Made by a program: the position numbers and the translations under genes
Assembly: GCA_963854565.1 (NCBI GenBank)
Contig: CAWKZT010000003.1
Span: forward strand, 1 to 34,961
Direction of reading: 5' to 3'
DNA from: CAWKZT01 sp963854565
GTDB taxonomy: Bacteria; Actinomycetota; Acidimicrobiia; Acidimicrobiales; JAHEJN01
DNA length: 34,961 nucleotides
The notes under the pieces: model-generated
The model's input: only the letters and a program-made list of their open reading frames with translations
The model's database searches: none
Told to the model about the DNA's origin: nothing
Shown: in pieces, positions 1 through 6,999 of the stretch
Numbering within the stretch: the first letter of the stretch is position 1
How the letters are laid out: every line of letters starts with the position of its first letter

Positions 1-612
1 GAAAACATATCGATGGCTTACGGCGAGAACGTGTTGTTCGAGGATCTTTCCTTCGAACTCCACCGCCGAGACCGGCTAGCCATCGTCGGTTCAAACGGCT
101 CGGGCAAGACCACATTGCTTGATGTGTTAGTTGGTAAGACAACCCCAACTAGCGGTTCCATTCGTTGGGTAAAAGGTGCCAATTTCGCGTACTACAACAG
201 CGTGTTCGAATCCCTGGATTTGGATGACACGGTTGCACACTCGATCAACTCTGCCCCTGGGTCATTGGCGTTCGCAGCACCCAAGAAACACGTCAATCGC
301 TTTCTTACGTTGCTGCAGTTTTCCGAAATGGACCTTAAGCAACGAATCGGCGACCTTTCGGGCGGTCAACGGGCTCGTGTGGCACTAGCTCACTGCTTGT
401 TGTCCGGCGCCTCAGTCATCATCCTCGATGAGCCAACCAACCACCTCGATATTCTCAGCGCCCAAGTAATGGACCGGGCGCTGGCGCACTTCCCTGGTGC
501 CGTCGTTGTGGTTAGCCATGATCGCTTCTTCATTGACAAACTAGCGAAACGCCTCCTCGTATTCGACGGTTCCCCCATTGTCAAACGATCTGCGAGTACC
601 GGCGCCATCTAA
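1..612 (+). CDS. ABC-F family ATP-binding protein, 3' part (5' end outside window)
   Basis: This is the second nucleotide-binding half of a soluble ABC-F protein. The frame is open from base 1, so the ATG at 13 is probably internal. A Walker A motif (GSNGSGKT), an LSGGQRARVALA signature, a Walker B with its glutamate (IILDEPTNHLD) and an H-loop (VVSHDRFF) are all visible. The DEPTNHLD string and the absence of membrane segments are typical of ABC-F proteins, which act on the ribosome in translation rescue or antibiotic resistance, rather than of transporters. The C-terminus follows shortly after the second ATPase domain, without a long coiled-coil extension. The stop lies 3 bases before the next ABC gene, so co-transcription with the exporter is likely. 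The exact subfamily cannot be told from the half that is present. Confidence 0.88.
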   Translation, partial: ENISMAYGENVLFEDLSFELHRRDRLAIVGSNGSGKTTLLDVLVGKTTPTSGSIRWVKGANFAYYNSVFESLDLDDTVAHSINSAPGSLAFAAPKKHVNRFLTLLQFSEMDLKQRIGDLSGGQRARVALAHCLLSGASVIILDEPTNHLDILSAQVMDRALAHFPGAVVVVSHDRFFIDKLAKRLLVFDGSPIVKRSASTGAI

Positions 613-615
613 CCC

Positions 616-2349
616 ATGAGCCTCCGCCAAATCCTTCGTAGCCATCTTGGCCCCTACAAGAACATCTTGTTGCTCATCGTCGTACTACAAGCCATCCAGA
701 CGTCGGCCACATTGGCCCTGCCGACGTTGAACGCCAACCTCATTAACAGAGGCGTGCTCACGGGCGACAACGATTACATCTGGCGCATCGGGTTCATCAT
801 GATTGGATTCAGCATCGTCCAAGTCATTTTCGCGTCGGTCGCTGTTTGGTTTGGAGCCCGCACAGCGATGGGTTTTGGCCGAGATCTCCGACGCGATCTT
901 TTCCACCAAGTCACGGGTTTCTCGGCCCGCGAGGTTGGCCAATTTGGCTCGGCCTCACTCATTACTCGCATTACCAACGATGTCCAGCAAGTCCAGACTC
1001 TGGTCGTGTTGGTTGCCACATTGATGGTGGCGGTGCCGCTCACGATGGTGATAGGCATCGTTTTGGCCATCCGCGAAGACGCCGGGTTATCAATCGTGCT
1101 CCTGTTTGCCATTCCAATGGCCGTCGTCTTGCTCGGGATAATCGTTTCCCGGATGGTCCCTGCCTTCCAACTTATGCAAGTACGCGTGGACCGGGTCAAC
1201 CTGGTCTTACGCGAACAGATCAGTGGCATTCGAGTTGTTCGTGCCTTCGTACGCGAGCCAGAAGAGACCGAACGTTTCGGCGAAGCCAACGCAGACGTCA
1301 CCGAAGTTTCACTCATTACCGGCCGACTCATGGGGGCGATGTTCCCAACGGTTGGTCTCATAATCAACATGGCCAGCCTCGGAGTGTTGTGGATCGGAGC
1401 CGATCGAATCGGTGCTGGGAACATGCAAATCGGCTCATTGATTGCCTACCTCAGCTACGTCGTACAGATCCTTATTGCCGTCGTCATGGCCACGTTTATG
1501 GTGTCCATGATTCCACGGGCCTCAGTAGCCGCCGAACGAATCGCCGAAGTTCTCGACACCGAATCCTCGGTCCACCCACCGGCCAACCCCGTCACCCAGA
1601 TTGTCGAGCACGGGACGCTCCAATTTCGCGACGTTGGTTTTAGCTATGCGGGTGCACAATCCCCCGTCTTGTCTAACATCTCGTTCCGAGTCACAGCGGG
1701 CCACACCATCGCAATCATTGGAAGCACCGGGTCAGGCAAGACCACCTTGGTCAATCTCATTTCCCGCCTGTTCGATGCCACCACAGGGTCCGTGTCTGTG
1801 GGGGGAGTCGACGTCCGCGAACTCGATCCGAAACTGTTGTGGGGCAACATTGGTTACGTCCCCCAGAAGGCTTTCTTGTTCGGCGGAACCGTCGCCTCCA
1901 ACCTGCGATTCGGCCGCCCCGACGCCACCGATGCCGAGTTGTGGGAAGCGCTCGAAATTGCTCAGGCCGCGACATTCGTCCAGTCCATGCCCGAAGGAAT
2001 CGAAAGCCCGATCAACCAAGGCGGCACCAACGTCTCTGGCGGGCAACGGCAACGCCTAGCAATCGCCCGGGCCTTAGTTTCGCAGCCCGAAATCTTCGTC
2101 TTCGATGATTCCTTCTCCGCCCTCGACCTAGCCACCGACGCTCGCCTCCGTGCCGCTCTCAAACCACACACCCAAAATGCGGCGGTCGTCATTGTTGCCC
2201 AGCGCGTATCAACCATTATCGATGCCGACCAGATCCTGGTGATCGACGGCGGGCACCAAGTAGGCCAAGGCAGCCACAAAGAACTGCTGTCCACCTGCCC
2301 CACGTACGTCGAGATCGTCGAGTCACAGCTAGGGGTAGATGCCCCATGA
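616..2349 (+). CDS. ABC exporter half-transporter, degenerate-site subunit
   Basis: A 577-residue half-transporter of the multidrug/lipid exporter type: a six-helix membrane domain (about residues 15-300) followed by an ATPase domain (about 330-577). Walker A is GSTGSGKT at 369-376 and the signature NVSGGQRQR begins at 472. Walker B ends in Asp497-Asp498, so the catalytic Glu is replaced by Asp. The H-loop His is replaced by Gln529 (VAQRVS). These two changes are the known hallmark of the subunit that supplies the non-catalytic site in heterodimeric exporters such as TM287/288 or LmrCD. It starts 3 bases after the ABC-F stop and overlaps the next gene by ATGA, which fits translational coupling to its partner. 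The substrate cannot be deduced. Confidence 0.92.
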   Translation: MSLRQILRSHLGPYKNILLLIVVLQAIQTSATLALPTLNANLINRGVLTGDNDYIWRIGFIMIGFSIVQVIFASVAVWFGARTAMGFGRDLRRDLFHQVTGFSAREVGQFGSASLITRITNDVQQVQTLVVLVATLMVAVPLTMVIGIVLAIREDAGLSIVLLFAIPMAVVLLGIIVSRMVPAFQLMQVRVDRVNLVLREQISGIRVVRAFVREPEETERFGEANADVTEVSLITGRLMGAMFPTVGLIINMASLGVLWIGADRIGAGNMQIGSLIAYLSYVVQILIAVVMATFMVSMIPRASVAAERIAEVLDTESSVHPPANPVTQIVEHGTLQFRDVGFSYAGAQSPVLSNISFRVTAGHTIAIIGSTGSGKTTLVNLISRLFDATTGSVSVGGVDVRELDPKLLWGNIGYVPQKAFLFGGTVASNLRFGRPDATDAELWEALEIAQAATFVQSMPEGIESPINQGGTNVSGGQRQRLAIARALVSQPEIFVFDDSFSALDLATDARLRAALKPHTQNAAVVIVAQRVSTIIDADQILVIDGGHQVGQGSHKELLSTCPTYVEIVESQLGVDAP

Positions 2350-4232
2350 GCCCCGACGAACCCACTAAACCCGACCTCTCCGACGAGGACCGCGAGGTCC
2401 TCAATACCACCGGACGCGAGGCCCGGCGTAGCAGCTTTGGCCCAAGCGGTGGCGCGGGGATGCCCGCGGAGCGCAGCAAGAACTTCGGCTCGTCCGTCCG
2501 GCGCCTCGGTGCCATCTTGGGCAAAGAACTTCCCTTGCTGCTCATCGTCATGGTGCTCACTGCCGGCAGCGTCCTACTCACCGTTATTGGCCCTCGTTTG
2601 TTGGGCAAAGCAACCGACATCATCGTGTCGGGTGTCATGGGAGACGGCATCGACTTTGGCGCATTGCATCGACGCTTGTTCTTCGTTGGCATCATCTTCC
2701 TGGGCTCGTGGATCCTTGGCTATTCGCAGGCCTACATCATGGCCGGCGTGTTGCAGCGCTCGATGTTCGAACTTCGCCAATCAGTCGAACAAAAAATCAA
2801 TCGCTTTCCCTTGGGATACATAGATAGCCAACCTCGTGGTGACCTTTTGAGTCGCGTCACCAACGACATCGACAACCTGGCCCAAAGCCTGCAACAAACA
2901 ACCAGCCAGATCCTTTCGTCGCTGCTCACTATTTTGGGCGTGACAGTGATGATGATCACCATTTCGCCCAAAATGGCCGCTATTGCTCTCGTCACCGTGC
3001 CACTTTCTGTGATCCTGATGAAGAAGATCAGTGGCCGCGCCAGACCTCGTTTCATGGAGCAGTGGCGTCACACTGGCAGTCTCAACGCCCAAGCCGAAGA
3101 AGTATTTACTGGGCACTCGATCGTCAAGAGCTTCGGTCGCCAAGCGGACGTCGAGAAACAGTTCGAGGGCGACAACCAGAAGTTGTACGAGGCCAGCTAC
3201 ACCGCCCAGTTCATTGCCAGCCTCATCCAACCAATGATGGTCTTCATGGGCAACCTGCAGTTCATTTTGATTGCGGTCGCCGGGGGTCTACAAATATCTA
3301 CCGGTGCTATTTCCGTGGGCGACATGCAGGCGCTCCTCCAGTACACCCGCCAGTTCTCGCACCCCATAACGCACCTGGCGTCAATGACTGCGACATTTCA
3401 ATCGGGTATTGCCTCACTAGAACGGGTCCTTGAATTACTCGACACCCCGGAGCAAACCCAAGAACAAGCCGACACTGTTAACCCCGCTCCCGTGAAGGGA
3501 CGCATTGTCTTTGATGACGTCTACTTTTCCTACGACCCAAAAACCACCCTGATCGAAGGATTAAGCGTCGTAGCCGAGCCAGGCCAAACGGTGGCGATAG
3601 TAGGTCCGACGGGCGCTGGCAAGACCACACTTGTCAACTTGATCATGCGTTTCTACGATCTAGATTCGGGCAGCATCAGCCTGGACGGGCGAGACATCTC
3701 GGCGTTTCCTCGCCAAGAACTTCGCTCCAAAGTCGGCATGGTTCTGCAAGACACCTGGCTATTTGGGGGAACTATTCGCGAAAACATTGCGTATGGCAAC
3801 CCCGAGGCCAGCGAGGCGCAGATCCTTAAGGCCGCACAAGTTACCTACGTCGACCGCTTTGTTCGCTCATTGCCCGATGGCTATGACACCGTCATCAACG
3901 ATGAAGGTGACAATGTCAGTGCGGGCGAGAAACAGCTCATTACGATCGCCCGGGCGTTCCTTGCCGACCCATCAATTCTGATCCTTGATGAGGCCACCAG
4001 TTCGGTAGACACCCGCACCGAGGTGCTCATCCAAGAGGCCATGAACGCTCTGCGGTCACAACGCACCAGCTTCGTAATTGCTCACCGACTGTCGACCATT
4101 CGTGGAGCCGATGTCATCTTGGTGATGGAAGACGGCCGTATTGCCGAGCAGGGAAATCACGACGAACTCCTCCGGCGCGACGGCGCCTACGCCAACTTGT
4201 ACAACGCCCAGTTTGAGGGGCAAGAAACCTAG
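2346..4232 (+). CDS. ABC exporter half-transporter, catalytic-site subunit
   Basis: A 628-residue partner of the preceding gene. It has a polar N-terminal extension of about 60 residues rich in charged amino acids, a six-helix membrane domain (about 60-350) and an ATPase domain (about 380-628). Walker A is GPTGAGKT at 420-427. Walker B has an intact Glu549 (LILDEATSSVD) and the H-loop His580 is present (IAHRLS). Its signature is NVSAGEKQL (from 523), not SGGQ. This complements the first subunit: the degenerate site pairs the altered Walker B of subunit 1 with this SAGEK signature, and the canonical site pairs this Walker B with the SGGQ of subunit 1. The ATG overlaps the upstream stop (ATGA). 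Membrane export of a hydrophobic compound is inferred from the family only. Confidence 0.93.
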   Translation: MSPDEPTKPDLSDEDREVLNTTGREARRSSFGPSGGAGMPAERSKNFGSSVRRLGAILGKELPLLLIVMVLTAGSVLLTVIGPRLLGKATDIIVSGVMGDGIDFGALHRRLFFVGIIFLGSWILGYSQAYIMAGVLQRSMFELRQSVEQKINRFPLGYIDSQPRGDLLSRVTNDIDNLAQSLQQTTSQILSSLLTILGVTVMMITISPKMAAIALVTVPLSVILMKKISGRARPRFMEQWRHTGSLNAQAEEVFTGHSIVKSFGRQADVEKQFEGDNQKLYEASYTAQFIASLIQPMMVFMGNLQFILIAVAGGLQISTGAISVGDMQALLQYTRQFSHPITHLASMTATFQSGIASLERVLELLDTPEQTQEQADTVNPAPVKGRIVFDDVYFSYDPKTTLIEGLSVVAEPGQTVAIVGPTGAGKTTLVNLIMRFYDLDSGSISLDGRDISAFPRQELRSKVGMVLQDTWLFGGTIRENIAYGNPEASEAQILKAAQVTYVDRFVRSLPDGYDTVINDEGDNVSAGEKQLITIARAFLADPSILILDEATSSVDTRTEVLIQEAMNALRSQRTSFVIAHRLSTIRGADVILVMEDGRIAEQGNHDELLRRDGAYANLYNAQFEGQET

Positions 4233-4251
4233 CAGAGGTGCGCCGCTTAAC

Positions 4252-4273
4252 TGCCGCGGGAATGCCACGGCAG
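4252..4273 (+). other. Hairpin 1 in the leader of the Met-rich membrane gene
   Basis: CTGCCG pairs with CGGCAG around a short GG/CC stem with one mismatch and a GAATG loop. It begins about 20 bases after the ABC exporter stop. No T-run follows, so it is not a classic intrinsic terminator. It may mark an mRNA boundary or be a leader structure. Confidence 0.45.
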
Positions 4274-4296
4274 TCCGCGCGGTTTCCCCATCACAG

Positions 4297-4316
4297 GATC
4301 GCCTCTGACGGCGATC
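4297..4316 (+). other. Hairpin 2 in the leader of the Met-rich membrane gene
   Basis: A perfect 7-base inverted repeat, GATCGCC and GGCGATC, around the loop TCTGAC. It ends 7 bases before a GGAG ribosome-binding site (4324-4327). Its position between the operon end and a ribosome-binding site suggests a role in transcript end formation or translation control, but there is no direct evidence. Confidence 0.45.
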
Positions 4317-4333
4317 GTGAATTGGAGCAAACA

Positions 4334-4837
4334 ATGTTGGCAATCAACCTGGCAGGCAATTTTTCAGCGAGCGACGCGATCCTCGCGGGGATCGTGGGCG
4401 CCCTCGCAATGCTCGTCGTCATGTACGGCGGCAGAGCCATGGGCATGACGAGCATGGATCTCCTGCGAACCCTCGGAACCATGATGGTTCCTAAGGCCAG
4501 CACCGGCATGACCTATGGCATCGGAATGATGATGCACCTAATGATGGGCGCTGGGTTCGGGTTGCTGCATGCGGGCGTACTGCACGCCGTCGACCCCTCG
4601 AGCGACGGCGACGCTGTCGTGGTCGGCCTCGTAGCCGGAGTCGTTCATGGCATGGTCGTCGCTGGCATGATGCCCACCATGTTGACCACGATGCATCCAC
4701 TGGTGAAAAGCGGCCAGATTTACGCACCCGGTCCATTCATGACCGGGATGGGCAAGATGACCCCCATGGGGATGATCATGGCCCATGTCGTATTTAGCAT
4801 CGTTGCCGGTGCCATTTACGTTGGCGCAGTCGGTTAG
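4334..4837 (+). CDS. Met/His-rich small membrane protein of unknown function
   Basis: I do not recognise a named family. The ATG at 4334 is preferred because GGAG lies at 4324-4327. An upstream in-frame start at 4238 would add a non-conserved-looking Arg-rich leader and would run through both hairpins. The product has 167 residues with about four hydrophobic segments: near residues 12-32, 65-80, 95-125 and 148-166. It is strikingly rich in methionine, with clusters such as GMMMHLMMGAGFG, HGMVVAGMMPTMLTTMHP and MTGMGKMTPMGMIMAH, and has several histidines beside them. Such Met/His clusters occur in copper-handling membrane proteins, but no CxxC or other metal motif is present, so a metal role is only a guess. 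It follows the ABC exporter by about 100 bases with hairpins between, so it may be a separate transcription unit. Confidence 0.7.
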   Translation: MLAINLAGNFSASDAILAGIVGALAMLVVMYGGRAMGMTSMDLLRTLGTMMVPKASTGMTYGIGMMMHLMMGAGFGLLHAGVLHAVDPSSDGDAVVVGLVAGVVHGMVVAGMMPTMLTTMHPLVKSGQIYAPGPFMTGMGKMTPMGMIMAHVVFSIVAGAIYVGAVG

Positions 4838-4952
4838 CGGGTTTTCCCGGCGCAACTCGACGCCCTTCGGGGTGAACCGAACGGTGGCCTTAACTGCCTC
4901 GCCCGGCGGGCCAGCGGCGCCATTCAGCTTGGGCTGTCGCCTCATTGGGGTT

Positions 4953-5462
4953 CTACTCGACGTACTTTGTCCGATTCTCGGCCATGTAGGTAGCCAGATT
5001 CTTGAGAGACTTCTGGGCAGTCTTCTTGAAACCCAGGCCGACAATTGGCTGCGCATATTTGAATGGACCCCGGCATTCAAAGCCCCAACTCCATACCAAT
5101 GTGCATTGGTCGGCGCCTTCGTCAATAAGTTCGTAGTCTTCAGCAAATGCGGCAAAAAACGGCAACTGGCTTTCGGTGAAGTTGAAGGCCATCCGGCGGC
5201 CGTCTTCCCATGCGAAGAAGTACTCCGACGTCACTGCTCCCTTGCCCGTAATGTTGCGAGTGGTCCCCACCCCAAAAGGCTGGGGCGATGTCCAGTCGAT
5301 CTTGTCTACAGGAACGAGCCACACCGGCCAGGCATCGCCATCTTCGAGGGCTCGAAATGCTTCGGCCGCGCTGGCGGGAAGTATTTGACGGGCCGAGGCG
5401 GTTACGGGCGCGTCGGCAAGGAATGAAGCGTCGACGAAACGAAGCGAACGGGTCTTGGCCAT
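4953..5462 (-). CDS. SRPBCC superfamily protein (polyketide cyclase/dehydrase-like)
   Basis: A 169-residue protein with the pattern of the START/Bet v1-like fold. A first strand and helix (ASARQILPASAAEAFRALEDGDAWPVWLVPVDKIDW) are followed by alternating strands (GVGTTRNITG, TSEYFFAWEDGRRMAFNF, DYELIDEGADQCTLVWSWGF) and a long C-terminal helix (GLGFKKTAQKSLKNLATYMAENRTKY). This fold binds hydrophobic ligands in a deep cavity, and many members are lipid or polyketide binders or uncharacterised. The start is the ATG at 5462, with an AGGATCC stretch just upstream. It is transcribed divergently from trmL. The ligand cannot be predicted. The 115 bases between its stop and the Met-rich gene on the other strand hold no gene I can support. 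Confidence 0.8.
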   Translation of the reverse strand: MAKTRSLRFVDASFLADAPVTASARQILPASAAEAFRALEDGDAWPVWLVPVDKIDWTSPQPFGVGTTRNITGKGAVTSEYFFAWEDGRRMAFNFTESQLPFFAAFAEDYELIDEGADQCTLVWSWGFECRGPFKYAQPIVGLGFKKTAQKSLKNLATYMAENRTKYVE

Positions 5463-5568
5463 GGTGGATCCTGTCGGTGAAGGCGAGTCCGACCATCATG
5501 GCCGGTAAGCCCATCGAGCGCTACCCGTCAAGCAAACCAGTCGAACCGGTCCACGGTATTAGCGCTGC

Positions 5569-5574
5569 TACCGT
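5569..5574 (+). promoter_or_regulatory. Putative -10 element (TACCGT) for leaderless trmL
   Basis: TACCGT lies 6 bases upstream of the GTG start of trmL, which would put the transcript start at the start codon. No Shine-Dalgarno sequence is visible there. The same arrangement recurs at six other genes in the window. Confidence 0.5.
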
Positions 5575-5580
5575 TGCTGC

Positions 5581-6042
5581 GTGCATGTCGTCTTAGTTCA
5601 CCCTGAAATTCCTCCAAATACGGGCAACATTATTCGCCTTTGCGCCAACACAGGAGCGTCCTTGCACTTGGTCGAGCCGCTGGGATTTTCTCTTGAGGAT
5701 CGGCTGCTTCGCCGGGCGGGGCTCGACTACCACGACCTCGCAAATGTGACCATCCACGCGTCGTTCGATGCTGCGGTCGCAACGTTACCTGGCCGCTGGT
5801 TAGCGTTCTCATCCGGGGCTAGCTACCGGTACACCGATGTCGCCTATCAGGACGACGATGTGCTGGTGTTTGGACGTGAGTCGGTTGGTTTGTCCCCCGA
5901 CCACATGGCCCGTTTCGACGCCGATCACCAGATCAAGATCCCCATCCGACCCGACAACCGCAGCCTCAATCTGTCCAACTCGGTTTCTGTCGCCATGTAC
6001 GAAGCTTGGCGGCAACTGGGCTTCCCTGGAGCGGCCAAATGA
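5581..6042 (+). CDS. trmL: tRNA (cytidine(34)-2'-O)-methyltransferase TrmL
   Basis: A 153-residue SPOUT-class methyltransferase, the usual length for TrmL. In E. coli this enzyme 2'-O-methylates the wobble base of tRNA-Leu isoacceptors using S-adenosylmethionine. The family motifs are all present: EIPPNTGNIIRLCANTG near the N-terminus, RRAGLDYHDL, a central FGRESVGL, and the knot-forming RSLNLSNSVSVAMYEAWRQLG at the C-terminus. The GTG start is supported by alignment to the family N-terminus (HVVLVHPEIPPNTG) and by a -10-like TACCGT 6 bases upstream. It is divergent from the SRPBCC gene and precedes the PhyH-like gene by 65 bases. Assignment to TrmL/YibK is secure. The precise tRNA targets here are unknown. 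Confidence 0.95.
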   Translation: MHVVLVHPEIPPNTGNIIRLCANTGASLHLVEPLGFSLEDRLLRRAGLDYHDLANVTIHASFDAAVATLPGRWLAFSSGASYRYTDVAYQDDDVLVFGRESVGLSPDHMARFDADHQIKIPIRPDNRSLNLSNSVSVAMYEAWRQLGFPGAAK

Positions 6043-6095
6043 GCATCATCTTGGTAGTGGTCGACATCCACCCAACGCCGTAGATCATGATGAAG

Positions 6096-6101
6096 TAACG
6101 T
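6096..6101 (+). promoter_or_regulatory. Putative -10 element (TAACGT) for leaderless PhyH-like gene
   Basis: TAACGT ends 6 bases before the ATG at 6108, and no Shine-Dalgarno sequence is seen. It has the same geometry as the other -10-like hexamers in this window. Confidence 0.45.
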
Positions 6102-6107
6102 CGCCCC

Positions 6108-6941
6108 ATGGGTTCGAACCAACACACCGGGGCCTCCCAGATCACCGTGGATGAGGCTGATATTGCCGCTTATCAACGCGACGGTGTCGTCGTGCTGCGC
6201 AACGTCATTTCACCAGAGTGGCAAGAGCGCATCGCCGGCGCCATCGAACGAGACATTGCTGACCCCGGCCCGTTCGATCATTCCTATGCCACCGACAGAG
6301 GCCGCTTCCATGGCAACTTGCGCATCTGGCAAAACGACACCGAATTCGCCGAATTCTGTTTGCATTCACCGGCCAAGACCATCGCCAAACAATGCCTTAG
6401 ATCAACCCGGCTCAACCTGCTGTATGACCAACTCTTCGTCAAGGAACCTCACACACCGAACCGAACCCGATGGCACAACGACCAGCCGTACTGGCCTATC
6501 GCTGGCCGCGACGTCATCTCAATTTGGGTCGCAATTGATGATGTGCGAGCCGAAAACGGTGCCCTCGAATTTGTGCGTGGTTCCCACAAGTGGGACCGCT
6601 GGTTCCAACCTGAACCTTTCGGCCCTAACGCCGACCGCAGCAGTTACGCCCGCAACCCCGACTTCGAAGACATCCCCGACATCGAAGCCGCTCGCAACGA
6701 ATACGACATTGTCACGTGGGATGTGCAGCCCGGCGATGTCTATGTGTTCAGCGGCATGATCGTGCACGGTGCTTTGGGAAACTCCACTGCTCAACACCGA
6801 CGGCGCGGCTACACCGTGCGCTACGTCGGCGATGATGTTCGCTACGACCCGCGCCCCGGCGCCAGCGAGCCGCTTTACACCGATTACCTTAACGCCGGCG
6901 ACCGCCTCGACTGCCCGCAATTCCCGCTTCTCTATAGCTAG
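6108..6941 (+). CDS. Phytanoyl-CoA dioxygenase (PhyH) family 2OG-Fe(II) oxygenase
   Basis: A 277-residue non-heme iron oxygenase of the PhyH family. The metal triad is readable: His123 and Asp125 in RWHNDQPYW, and the distal His220 in MIVHGALGNS. The arginine-rich RRRGYTVRYVGDD segment then supplies a likely 2-oxoglutarate-binding Arg. The N-terminal YQRDGVVVLRNVISPEWQERI is the usual PhyH entry motif, and ISIWVAIDDVRAENGALEFVRGSHKW is a strong family signature. The enzyme would hydroxylate an aliphatic substrate while converting 2-oxoglutarate to succinate. PhyH homologues range from phytanoyl-CoA to ectoine and natural-product hydroxylases, so the substrate is open. An amidase gene follows in the same direction 58 bases later. 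Confidence 0.92.
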   Translation: MGSNQHTGASQITVDEADIAAYQRDGVVVLRNVISPEWQERIAGAIERDIADPGPFDHSYATDRGRFHGNLRIWQNDTEFAEFCLHSPAKTIAKQCLRSTRLNLLYDQLFVKEPHTPNRTRWHNDQPYWPIAGRDVISIWVAIDDVRAENGALEFVRGSHKWDRWFQPEPFGPNADRSSYARNPDFEDIPDIEAARNEYDIVTWDVQPGDVYVFSGMIVHGALGNSTAQHRRRGYTVRYVGDDVRYDPRPGASEPLYTDYLNAGDRLDCPQFPLLYS

Positions 6942-6987
6942 GGGCCCAGTTTGCTAGCCGAGATTTCCGCGGTTGGGCGCTGGGTAC

Positions 6988-6993
6988 TACGTT
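6988..6993 (+). promoter_or_regulatory. Putative -10 element (TACGTT) for leaderless amidase
   Basis: TACGTT ends 6 bases before the ATG at 7000, matching the spacing at other starts in the window. It supports ATG 7000 over the upstream TTG at 6973. Confidence 0.45.
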
Positions 6994-6999
6994 GGACCA

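Noticed and set aside
774..1424. A 216-codon minus-strand frame within the first ABC exporter gene
   Set aside because: It is fully inside a conserved ABC transporter gene on the other strand. It has high Thr/Arg/Met content and no domain.
4538..5155. A 205-codon minus-strand frame across the Met-rich gene and the SRPBCC gene, rich in His and Gly
   Set aside because: It overlaps two better-supported genes, and its His/Gly richness comes from the antisense of ATG- and GCC-rich codons. The short intergenic part (VKATVRFTPKGVELRR) looks protein-like but has no start signal of its own.
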